Assembly: GCF_023898315.1 (NCBI RefSeq)
Contig: NC_064615.1
Location: 7,698,501 to 7,762,500, forward strand
Source: Schistocerca nitens
Lineage: Eukaryota; Arthropoda; Insecta; Orthoptera; Acrididae
Reading direction: 5' to 3'
Length of the DNA stretch: 64,000 bases
Of this stretch, positions 52,776-62,783 are shown piece by piece. Positions within the stretch are counted from its first letter, which is position 1. Each line of letters starts with the position of its first letter. Below the pieces are notes generated by a model. That model searched no databases. It saw only the letters and a program-made list of their open reading frames with translations, and had not been told where the DNA came from. A program made the position numbers and the translations under genes.

Positions 52776-54979
52776 TGAGTGCACAGATAGTGATACCAAA
52801 CATCAACTTTTAATAAAATGTAGTTTTCTTTTGGAATTTTTTTAAAAAATTATGATGTCGTTACGTTACATGCTTACCCATTATTTCACCTATAATGAGC
52901 GTTTTCTTTTCGTTCATTGGCACAGCAAAGAATGCGGCAGCCGCAGAGAAACCAAAAAGATCTGGTTTCCTTTTAGCACTGTACGCGTGGAGCACTCGCG
53001 TGAGCTTTTGTGGCGACGTTAACCACATGCTGTTCTTCTCGTTCGTTTTAGGATGCATTTTACTGCGTGCTCTAACGATGGTGTAAATGGGCAATGAGAC
53101 CTTAAAACACACATCGTAACACAGGGTTGCATGCTGCTAACAGTGTCAGTTTATCTTTAAGAACGTCTGGCAAATGACTGCATCATATCGTTTATGGATT
53201 GAATGCTGTAATATTTCTGGCTTAGCCAGCCATCATATTAGGCTCCAAGAAGCTGTTCCCAGAGCGGTGGAGATGCAAGAAGTATATAGATGACGAAATG
53301 TGGTGTGAGGTAACTGTGACAAATGTTAGATTCGGTACCATTCCCGTGAGAAAGACCGCCTGCATAATGTTACTGCTCTGTGATTGGCTGCTGTGTTCGG
53401 AGCAAGGGCGCCAAAACGTTAAAGTATAGTTATTATTATTAGTTAAACCAGTAATTGGAATGACTTCACTTCTTAATATAAATATCTCTCAACGGCTGAC
53501 TATCAATCAGTCATTTTAGAATTATTAAAAAACAATTTAAATCAAAAACAAAAGACAGAAGAAATTTCAGACGAAGCACTTCGGAAGTGTTCGGGTCACG
53601 CCTTTTCTGGTATGGCGCGCGAAGTGTTTCGGACTGTTCGTCACTCTGGATTAGGCAGTCAAGAAGAACAGGCATGTCGTATGTCGTAGTAAGTGTTTCC
53701 AATTTTTAATTAAGTTCCTGTTCGTCACTCTGGATTAGGCAGTCGATATGTACAGACGATTTGTCTGTGGCAAGATTCACTCCGGTAGTCATGAGGCACA
53801 GACACGTGCCACAAATAGTGTAAAGAAACATTTTCGTAAACATTGTCTTTCATCATGTACTTTGCTGTATCAGAAGGTGTTGTATTAAGATCACGTAGTC
53901 TTCTCGTGTGGCTATATTAAAATACGCGAGTGGCATCCCAAAGAAGTGATACATTATTTCAGTACAGAACCTCGCTAAAAGTCAGTTTCAGCCTCAATAT
54001 ACAGAACCTGCGACCTGCGTGCTGTTTTCTGCGCTGGGGACATCAACTTGAAGACAGCAGGTTAGTGAACTATAACAGAACCTTCGTGTTCCACACAGTG
54101 CAGTGGAAACAACTAGGCGCCTCACGTATAGTGCACGCACAGAACAAGTGTGCTCAGTGACACGTCATCTGCAGTAATGCAGAGGAGGTAAGGGAGGATG
54201 ACGGTTATTAACACCAACAATCAATTCGGTCTGCCTTTCTTGCCGTAATGCATCATCTATTACCGAGAGTTAGACATGTTAAGTATCGTTTCCAGTGTCG
54301 TATTCATACTTAGGAGATCAGTCCATCTATTCACATGCCTGTTGCTGCTTCCATCGCAGCAATATGAACGATAATTAGAAGTTGATCTAAAATACTCTTT
54401 TATATTTACTTAGAATATCTTGTTGTAGTCCGTTTAAAATTACTCGGTAGTTGGTGTCTGTTGCTCGCCGCTGCGGTGTTGCCACATCTGCTGCTGGCTA
54501 CCCGCTCTGTTATACACACACACACACACACAAACCACGGCAAGTCACTTCGGAAATGTAGTTAATCTGTCACGCGGAGCAATCTTGGAAGCGGCCACCG
54601 CGAGGTATTTCGGAAATGCGAGATGTTCTGTCCAAAGCTGATTTTAACTATCCAGTGACTGAGCTGCGGCAGGAGACCCGTTTTGTAGCTGTGAATTTAA
54701 ACTCATGTCCCAAGTTAACCACAACCAGGTGATGTGTAATGTATCCTATGAAGCGGTGGTGGTCATCAGTCTGCGACAGAACTAAAACCACGATTTCTTT
54801 GTTCACGACTATTAAAGCTCACCTCTACGAACAAACTTGAGACAGAAAAAGTTCAGATTCAGCGCTAAAAGTAAACTTTAATTTCTCGCTATCATTGTTT
54901 ACCTGAAATGCCCTCTCACTGGCTACAAGAGCTGCCGCGTTACCAGCTGATGAGCAGTCCTCTTTGGCATTTGCTTGCA
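52776..54979. other. No recognised gene; small repeats
   Basis: Contains a 27-bp perfect direct repeat (CTGTTCGTCACTCTGGATTA start) at 53634-53660 and 53718-53744, and an (AC)n microsatellite at 54513-54532. Frames at 52861-53112 and 53930-54160 have no known domain. Confidence 0.45.
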
Positions 54980-54995
54980 GCTTATAGACGATACA

Positions 54996-55191
54996 AAATG
55001 GTTTAGATGGCTCTGAGCACTATGCGACTTAACTTCTGAGGTCATCAGTGGCCTAGACCTTAGATCTAATTAAACCTAACTAACCTAAGGACATCACACA
55101 CATCCATGCCCGACCAGGATTCGAACCTGCGACCGGAACGGTCGCTCGGCTCCAGACAGTAGCGCCTAGAATCGCACAGCCACTCCGGCCG
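54996..55191 (-). mobile_element. tRNA-derived SINE
   Basis: Minus-strand SINE of 196 bp with a perfect 16-bp target duplication GCTTATAGACGATACA (54980-54995 and 55192-55207). The head reads GCCGGCCGGAGTGGCTGTGC with B-box GGTTCGAATCC. It is the same subfamily as 6375-6570. Confidence 0.92.
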
Positions 55192-55434
55192 GCTTATAGA
55201 CGATACAGCCCGATTCCATTCGAAAAGAGAATTACATTTAGAAAAAGAAGCGCAAATAATAAAAAAATCAATACGATGACGAAAAAGATGTAGCAAGGAA
55301 TTAGAAACAAAAAAACTCGTTTAAACCAATTAACTAATTAAACATGATAATCAATCCCTTTTGATCAGATTTAGAAATAAAGAAATTTCACCAACATTTT
55401 ACAAGATCTGAACCTACGGTCTTCAACGTGGCAA

Positions 55435-55822
55435 ATGGTTCAAATGGCTCTGAGCACTATGGGACTCAACATCTGTAGTCATAAGTCCCCTAGAACTTAG
55501 AACTACTTAAACCTAACTAACCTAAGGACATCACACACATCCATGCCCCAGGCAGGATTCGAACCTGCGACCGTAGCGGTCGCGCGGTTCCGGTTCAAAT
55601 GGTTCAAATGGCTCTGAGCACTATGGGACTCAACATCTTAGGTCATAAGTCCCCTAGAACTTAGAACTACTTAAACCTAACTAACCTAAGGACATCACAC
55701 ACACCCATGCCCGAGGCAGGATTCGAACCTGCGACCGTAGCAGTCCCGCGGTTCCGGACTGCAGCGCCAGAACCGCGCGGTTCCGGACTGAGCGCCTAGA
55801 ACCGCAAGACCACCGCGGCCGG
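55435..55822 (-). mobile_element. tRNA-derived SINE, split by another SINE
   Basis: Outer SINE, minus strand, in two pieces: 55435-55593 (tail and body, with B-box) and 55787-55822 (head, ending in GCCGGCCGCGGTGG read inward). Its own target duplication is CAACRTGGCAA (55424-55434 and 55823-55833). The interruption is the inner SINE at 55594-55773. Confidence 0.88.
55594..55773 (-). mobile_element. tRNA-derived SINE nested inside a SINE
   Basis: Inner SINE, same orientation and subfamily as its host, flanked by a perfect 13-bp duplication CGCGCGGTTCCGG (55581-55593 and 55774-55786) of the outer SINE's head. It lacks the outermost 5' head bases, so it was slightly 5'-truncated on insertion. 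Confidence 0.88.
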
Positions 55823-55833
55823 CAACATGGCAA

Positions 55834-56099
55834 GTTATTACGCTAACCACTGCGCTGAAGTACAACACTGAGTCATCTTATTATATCTCTTGACAGCGAT
55901 GTAAATCGCAACTATGAATTTCGACCTCCAAAAACTCGATGTCACACAATGTCGTGCGAAGCTTATCTTATGTAAACCGTACAGGTGACGCTGAATAGTG
56001 TCTTGTGCGGAAGTGTTCAGAAATGTTCAGCTAGTGCTGTGTATGAAACACGTGTATTTCATTATCGTCATTATGTGTGTGTTGTTTGTGGTATGGTTA
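55834..56099. other. No recognised gene
   Basis: Short spacer with no identifiable feature. Confidence 0.4.
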
Positions 56100-56693
56100 T
56101 CATGTACGATGAAATATAAAATAGAAGTGCCAGACTCATGATTCGGGATCCAAACACATTAAGACTGCGATTCATTGGGAGAGAAATTAGAAGGTGCAAC
56201 TGATCTATTAAAGAGACTGCTTACACTACACTTGTCCGCCCTATTCTTGAGTATAGATGAGCCGTGTGGGATCCGCATCAGGTGGGACTGACGGATGACA
56301 TCGAAAAAGTTCAGAGAAGGGTGCCTCGTTTCGTACTATCGTGAAATGGGGGACATAGTGCCACAGACATGATACGTGAATTGGAGTGGCAATCATTGTG
56401 ACAAAGGCGTCTTTCGTTGCGACGGGGTGCGTTCATGAAATTTCAATCATTAGTTTTCCCCTCCGATGCGAAAACATTCTGTTAGCATCCACCTACATAG
56501 GGAGAAATGATCATCACGATAAAATAAGAGAAATTAGGGCTCGCACAGAAAAATTTAAGTGCTCGTTTTTCCCACGCGCCGTTCGAGAGTGGAACGGTAG
56601 AGAGACAGCTTGAAGGTGGTTGATTGAACCCTACGCCAGGCACTTTATTGTGAATAGCACAGTAATCACGTAGGTGTAGATGTAGATGTAAAA
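56100..56693 (+). mobile_element. Jockey/CR1-type LINE, 3' fragment
   Basis: Another 5'-truncated plus-strand copy: LRFIGREIRRCN-like start, RPILEYR, VWDPHQVGLTDDIEKVQRR, and NDHHDKIREIRARTEK and FFPRAVREWNGRE (56510-56600). It ends in the GTAGATGTAGATGTA tail at 56675-56693 and a short A run. Stops occur at several places. Confidence 0.75.
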
Positions 56694-59074
56694 AAAAGAC
56701 TGCGGTACAAGGAATTGGAAATAAACTAACCAGTTGTGGGAATTTTTCAACGACGAACGGTTGATGCCTAACGTTGAACGCTTTGATGGGAGGAAACCAG
56801 CTCCAACGCGTGAAGTGTCAGCTATCAAATAATCTTAATCAGTCTATAGATATTTTGATAATAGTGCCTCAGTGCCTGAAGAAGCCATAAATGGTTTAGA
56901 AACTGTCAGTTAATAAAGTAAACAATAAACACAGATGTGTCAAAAATTAATATGAAAACACCCTATTTGTTCGAAAACAAAATTCATATCTATATATCAA
57001 TCATCTTGCTAAAATGATCCCTACGCTAAACATATTCGGGTGACAGAAAACGTACTGATTCTTTAAGTTTCAGTACTCGCTTTTCTCGAGGGCATTACCT
57101 CCATTCCAACATTTTCAGCGCAAGGCTTTAACAAAACCACAGTCAACTTACTGCACCATTTCTATCTATCTGTTCCGAGTCCCTATGAACATACGTCGAC
57201 GCGACATTGGACAGCCATCCTATTCTCCTTACTGAAATATGTCTACACTATGCGACGTCATTCTTACTATTCAGTTTTCGGGAAACTTCATATATTCAAG
57301 AGAATATTTTTCTTCTAATATGTTGTTCTAATTTTTGTCGGTATTCGAATTCTCCAATTTACTTTTTCCACGATTATTGGTTTCTTATGTGACGTACTCC
57401 TCAAGAGGGCTTTTTTGGAGGGGGAAGGGGGGGTGGAGGCGGTGTGCGAGGGGGAAATCGGACCGTAACGTCGGTTGTGACGCGCTCACAGTCCGAAAAT
57501 GAAGTATCGACCTATAATTTAGCGCGCCGTTAAGCATGACCGAGTCGAAATGACCCTTTACGATTTATGACTGCATGTCTGATCACAGAAACCAGAGCAA
57601 ATGAGTCTCCGTAAATCAAAATTAGATCAAATGGCAACAAAATATTTGTCAAGACTGCAGTGCATTAGAAAGCAAACAGCATCAATAAGCATATTAAGAA
57701 GACGTGAAATACCACTTTCAACGAGCACAGAATTCATACTGATATCAGTAAATAATTATGCGAGAGTTCCATAGGAAAGGCAACAGAAGAATTATTACCT
57801 GGATAAGAACCAAACAGTAAAAGCTGCCCAAAGCTAATTTTAATGGCGACCGGTCTCATTGACAGTGGGCATACTGAAACAAGATAAGTCCTTATAACTG
57901 ATGTCGTGTAGGAAGTACAACCGTCAGTGTTTGCAAAACAGATGACTACAAATTATTATTCCTGGCGATATATATCCTCTATGTTTCGTAAGAAGTGTCC
58001 ATGCCCACAAGTACGCGATATCCATTGTATGTGTCTCATGGAAAAAGTAGGCGGGAACAGGTTTAGCGTCCTTTGGAAAACAAACTCATTACGAATAAAA
58101 CAAAAGACTCGGTATGAGAAGGACAATTAAGACAGTCGGCCTTGTCCGTAATGAATGACCCTTCAGGACATTTGTCTTAATCATTCTGTGGAAACTAGAG
58201 AACATTTTATAGGTTTACGGGGGCTTGCTGATAAACATAAATCAGGCAAGCTTTTATAGCACTTTGATTACGATTTACAATATGGCAATATAATTGTAAA
58301 TGACTCGACTACTGTTGGGACTTCCACACATAATGTATTGGTATAATACTCGTATAACAGCAATAAGGGAGCCCTAAATGTGTCGACTTACGGTGTACGA
58401 ACACCTGCTGACAATATAAATAATAGCGAGGTACAAAACGGTCAGCTTTGATTGGCCCAGTCCCTTGTACAACTGTTAATTAAGTAGTGTGAGGTCAATT
58501 GAAGGTGAATTCAAAAGCTCATATGTGTGACACAGAAGCGGCATGGGCTCACGCTCCTCCAATACTCCGGTCAGAAGACTCGTAAAGGTCAAATCACATC
58601 GGGTGTCGGTTCACGTCAGAATATTAGAAAATGATATTTCTATAGGTGGTCTACAGATCAACAGCCAACAGAACAGCTGGTCACGCTAGACTAAAGGGAA
58701 GCTATCGTGACGTGAAAGTATGATGCGCAGCTCCATCCTCTGTTCGTCTCTAAAGTTAAGCTATTCTAGTCACACTTTCTCCCGTTACACTATAGAATTT
58801 TTCATTTCTGCGTCACCGATTCCTGATCTTATTCCTTCATTTTTTGCGGAAATTATATGAGAACGTAATAGTTTTCCTACGCTTTCTTCCACGGGAAACA
58901 CACAGTATCCGAAAACGCAGTATGATTTATACGTTCCACTCCACCACCTCTCATAAAGTCAGAAAGGTCCTCAAACTTCTTTTAATGAAAGTAAGTGAAA
59001 CAGTCAGATACACTGAAGAGAGAACGTAAAAATTTTAGCATTATTTCAGAATTAGAAAGAAAACAATACGCAAA
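56694..59074. other. No recognised gene; G-rich patch
   Basis: No domain in any frame. 57411-57456 is strikingly G-rich (GGAGGGGGAAGGGGGGGTGG). The rest is AT-rich, with no repeats identified. Confidence 0.45.
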
Positions 59075-59076
59075 TA

Positions 59077-60498
59077 CACTCCTGGAAATGGAAAAAAGAA
59101 CACATTGACACCGGTGTGTCAGACCCACCATACTTGCTCCGGACACTGCGAGAGGGCTGTACAAGCAATGATCACACGCACGGCACAGCGGACACACCAG
59201 GAACCGCGTTGTTGGCCGTCGAATGGCGCTAGCTGCGCAGCATTTGTGCACCGCCGCCGTCAGTGTCAGCCAGTTTGCCGAGGCATAAGGAGCTCCATCA
59301 CAGTCTTTAACACTGGTAGCATGCCGCGACAGCGTGGACGTGAACCGTATGTGCAGTTGACGGACTTTGAGCGAGGGCGTATAATGGGCATGCAGGAGGC
59401 CGGGTGGACGTACCGCCGAATTGCTCAATACGTGGGGCGTGAGGTCTCCACAGTACATCGATGTTGTCGCCAGTGGTCGGCGGAAGGTGCACGTGCCCGT
59501 CGACCTGGGACCGGACCGCAGCGACGCACGGATGCACGCCAAGACCGTAGGATCCTATGCAGTGCCGTAGGGGACCGCACCGCCACTTCCCAGCAAATTA
59601 GGGACACTGTTGCTCCTGGGGTAACGGCGAGGACCATTCGCAACCGTCTCCATGAAGCTGGGCTACGGTCCCGCACACCGTTAGGCCCTCTTCCGCTCAC
59701 GCCCCAACATCGTGCAGCCCGCCTCCAGTGGTGTCGCGACAGGCGTGAATGGAGGGACGAATGGAGACGTGTCGTCTTCAGCGATGAGAGTCGCTTCTGC
59801 CTTGGTGCCAATGATGGTCGTATGCGTGTTTGGCGCCGTGCAGGTGAGCGCCACAATCAGGACTGCATACGACCGAGGCACACAGGGCCAACACCCAGCA
59901 TCATGGTGTGGGGAGCGATCTCCTACACTGGCCGTACACCACTGGTGATCGTCGAGGGGACACTGAATAGTGCACGGTACATCCAAACCGTCATCGAACC
60001 CATCGTTCTACCATTCCTAGACCGGCAAGGGAACTTGCTGTTCCAACAGGACAATGCACGTCCGCATGTATCCCGTGCCACCCAACGTGCTCTAGAAGGT
60101 GTAAGTCAACTACCCTGGCCAGCAAGATCTCCGGATCTGTCCCCCATTGAGCATGTTTGGGACTGGATGAAGCGTCGTCTCACGCGGTCTGCACGTCCAG
60201 CACGAACGCTGGTCCAACTGAGGCGCCAGGTGGAAATGGCATGGCAAGCCGTTCCACAGGACTACATCCAGCATCTCTACGATCGTCTCCATGGGAGAAT
60301 AGCAGCCTGCATTGCTGCGAAAGGTGGATATACACTGTACTAGTGCCGACATTGTGCATGCTCTGTTGCCTGTGTCTATGTGCCTGTGGTTCTGTCAGTG
60401 TGATCATGTGATGTATCTGACCCCAGGAATGTGTCAATAAAGTTTCCCCTTCCTGGGACAATGAATTCACGGTGTTCTTATTTCAATTTCCAGGAGTG
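59077..60498 (+). mobile_element. Intact Tc1-like element, copy B
   Basis: A 1422-bp element with the same TIRs as copy A (CACTCCTGGAAATGGAAAAA inward from the left, CACTCCTGGAAATTGAAATA from the right), flanked by TA (59075-59076 and 60499-60500). Opposite orientation to copy A and identical in length. The whole sequence reads as nearly the same. Confidence 0.95.
59321..60343 (+). CDS. Tc1-like transposase, intact
   Basis: 340 residues with start MPRQRGREPYVQL as in copy A. The two proteins differ at about ten positions by eye (for example VGMREAG versus MGMQEAG, LGRLPL versus LGPLPL, HVCRAT versus HVSRAT, final TRY versus TLY). All catalytic residues are kept: FSDESRF, FQQDNARPH, SPIEHVW. 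The D-to-E spacing is again 32 by count. The open frame extends upstream to 59105, but the first part is within the TIR-proximal leader and probably not translated. Confidence 0.93.
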   Translation: MPRQRGREPYVQLTDFERGRIMGMQEAGWTYRRIAQYVGREVSTVHRCCRQWSAEGARARRPGTGPQRRTDARQDRRILCSAVGDRTATSQQIRDTVAPGVTARTIRNRLHEAGLRSRTPLGPLPLTPQHRAARLQWCRDRREWRDEWRRVVFSDESRFCLGANDGRMRVWRRAGERHNQDCIRPRHTGPTPSIMVWGAISYTGRTPLVIVEGTLNSARYIQTVIEPIVLPFLDRQGNLLFQQDNARPHVSRATQRALEGVSQLPWPARSPDLSPIEHVWDWMKRRLTRSARPARTLVQLRRQVEMAWQAVPQDYIQHLYDRLHGRIAACIAAKGGYTLY

Positions 60499-60756
60499 TA
60501 TATACGCTAAAGAGCGATGTATGGAAACTGTTAAATACTACTGCTCCATTTGTAAACATTAAAGGCCGTATACAGATCGTTTTTTCTGTTATTTCACTTC
60601 CATGCGGCATGCAGATTGTACGATCCAAAAATTATCAAGAATATTCATTACGTATTTTCCTTTGCAATTAATAAGTGAAACTATTATAATTGCCGCTTCG
60701 TAAACGCTGATACTACACCGCCAACTTTCGTTTTTCATAGCTACTCATTACTTGAC

Positions 60757-60942
60757 GCTGCGCGGTCTCAGGCGTCTTGTTACGGTTCGCGGGGCTTCCC
60801 CCGTCGGAGGTTCGAGACTTCCCTCGGGCATGAGTGTGCGTCGTCCTTAGCGTTTAAGTTAGATTAAGTAGTGCGTAAGGTTAGGAACCGATGACCTCAG
60901 CAGTTTGGTCCCATAAGACCTTACCAAAAATTTCCAAATTTC
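60757..60942 (+). mobile_element. tRNA-derived SINE, diverged
   Basis: Plus-strand SINE with B-box GGTTCGAGACT and the body GTTAGATTAAGTAGTGCGTA, flanked by perfect CATTACTTGAC (60746-60756 and 60943-60953). The A-box end is poor, so the head has decayed. Same body type as 22200-22406. Confidence 0.82.
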
Positions 60943-60953
60943 CATTACTTGAC

Positions 60954-61419
60954 AATGGTCATTGAGATTGTCATTTAATGTAGTGAGAACACAACTATAA
61001 TTTAATGGGATGTTGCTGAGACGTAATATTGAAGGCCAATGGGCATCAATTAGTCTTCAGACACAGGATGCAGCCGCAGTCCATCTGAGTCATGCTGTTC
61101 TCTGCTGCCGATAGCGAGGTCAGCTCTCCGCATTAAAAAATCAACCTTTTGCTTTTTCCTCAAATGTTAGAATCTAGCAACTATTGTCTAAATGACTAAA
61201 ACTGGTAGAGCAACCCTGGAGGCGATAAAAATCCAAGAAATGTCATAGAGTAAAGAAAAAAAATCGTTAAGTAATCATGTGTATGATGCAGGGTTAATAT
61301 CGTGGTATGACATAAAGCTTTAGCATCGGCCTCTGCGAATCAAATGGTTTTACAACACTTCAATCCGAAACGTCACTCAGTAACGGACATTGAGTGACAG
61401 TGCTGTTAGATTACATTGG
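60954..61419. other. No recognised gene
   Basis: No frame, repeat or RNA gene identified. Confidence 0.4.
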
Positions 61420-61960
61420 ATTCAGGTTTTGTTCCATAGACCCAAAAAATTGGATGATTCTCGTGGGTATGGAACATGTCAGAAAGTATAACATAAAAAC
61501 ATAAAACATTTCAATATGATACTTACAGCTCCGATCATTATTCAGGAGATTGTCGAAATAGGTGAATACAATGCGATAAACTGAAACAGCTAATATTTAC
61601 AGAATTAACATGCTCTCCGAATGAAACCTTGTTATGCATTATTAATAAATTTATCATACAAAAAATACCTAATCTTGACAGTTTTGACCAAGTACTGTCA
61701 AAAATGAAATCTAACAAACATTTTTAGTTAAGCTGGCTTAACAGTCTCTGTTAAGATATTCCGCTATAGAGTAGAAGGAGTTGCCTATCAGAAAGTCTTT
61801 CAAACTCTGTCTAAACCGTACTTTATCTGAAACCAAGAATTTAATGGTTACTGGAAATTTATTGAAAATGTGTGTTTATTTTACTTGTCATATTAGACGG
61901 CCTTAGTAAGAGCATACAAATTCTTTCCTTTGACGAAACCGACATGCTTAGCAACCCGTT
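61420..61960 (-). pseudogene. Jockey-type LINE 3' end
   Basis: The minus strand encodes a terminal block NKFPVTIKFLVSDKVRFRQS and then LKDFLIGNSFYSIAEYLNRD followed by a stop (about 61870-61750). This resembles the C-terminal end of Jockey/I-type reverse transcriptases, where a Lys/Phe-rich KxFLL..YYSIEEFL block is common. About 300 bp of 3' untranslated sequence follows. It is a different family from 50480-51722. Confidence 0.55.
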
Positions 61961-62197
61961 ACGATGACGAAGGGTATTGGAAAAAATGCGTTTGAGACTA
62001 TTCTAGCAAACAGACGCTTACTTAGTCGGTGGAGTAAGCTTAAAAAAAGTAGATGAGAAGCTAATGCCCACTTCACCTCCCGTGGAGCATAAGAACTGTA
62101 AATACAAATATCTGCGGTTTCTGTGGTCAGCCCCACGTCTGCGTTGCCTTTCAGCGTCTACGGTGCAGCCAGTTCCTAGACAGCGACAGGATATCAT

Positions 62198-62465
62198 GTG
62201 GATGGAATTACAGCAGGCACGTTTTCAAGGCCGTATACATACGAGCAAAGGAGTGTACGAGAAGGGAAAAATGTTGGTGCTCGTATGGTGTATAATTTCG
62301 TATCAAAGGGATCCAAAGTGTTTGGCGTTTCAAGAGACACCGTATCGGAAATGTATACCGCACACAGAGAAGCAGGAAAACATCATCTACAATGCCACAA
62401 CACGGACGGAAGTGTGTGTTGAGTGATCGTGAAACACGGTAACCGAAGGCAGAAGACACAGAGGA
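62198..62465 (+). pseudogene. Tc1-like transposase N-terminal fragment
   Basis: The plus strand reads VGARMVYNFVSKGSKVFGVS and RDTVSEMYTAHREAGKH (62260-62380), the paired-type helix-turn-helix with the GVSRDTVS recognition helix of Tc1 transposases. It then stops and decays. No catalytic part follows; the next element is a SINE fragment. Confidence 0.6.
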
Positions 62466-62499
62466 ATTACCGGTAATGACATCTAGCTGTTAGTGGGCA

Positions 62500-62660
62500 T
62501 TGATTTTCATCAATGGGGAAATCTGAAAATCTGTGGAGGACCGAGATTCGAACGTTTTTGTTCTCCACTGTAGGCAGATGCTCTGACCACTATGCCAGCC
62601 GAATACGGCAGTTATCGCAACTGTAGCGACTACCCTAGCGCGCCTACCGTCATACTCAAA
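62500..62660 (-). repeat. tRNA-derived SINE fragment, distinct family
   Basis: Read on the minus strand: GGCATAGTGGTCAGAGCATC (A-box-like) at about 62600-62580 and GTTCGAATCTCGGTCC (B-box) at about 62560-62545, then a body AGATTTTCAGATTTCCCCAT. It differs from the other SINEs in this window in both head and body. Limits are approximate and no target duplication was found. Confidence 0.5.
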
Positions 62661-62783
62661 TACAGGCGTACTGCCCCTGGCCATGCCCTCATTATTCGAG
62701 GCGTTTCGCTCATTGCCGTAAACGTTCGAGCATGCTGTGCATCTGCACTGAACGGGTCATTGGCCAGCCACAACGTAATGATA

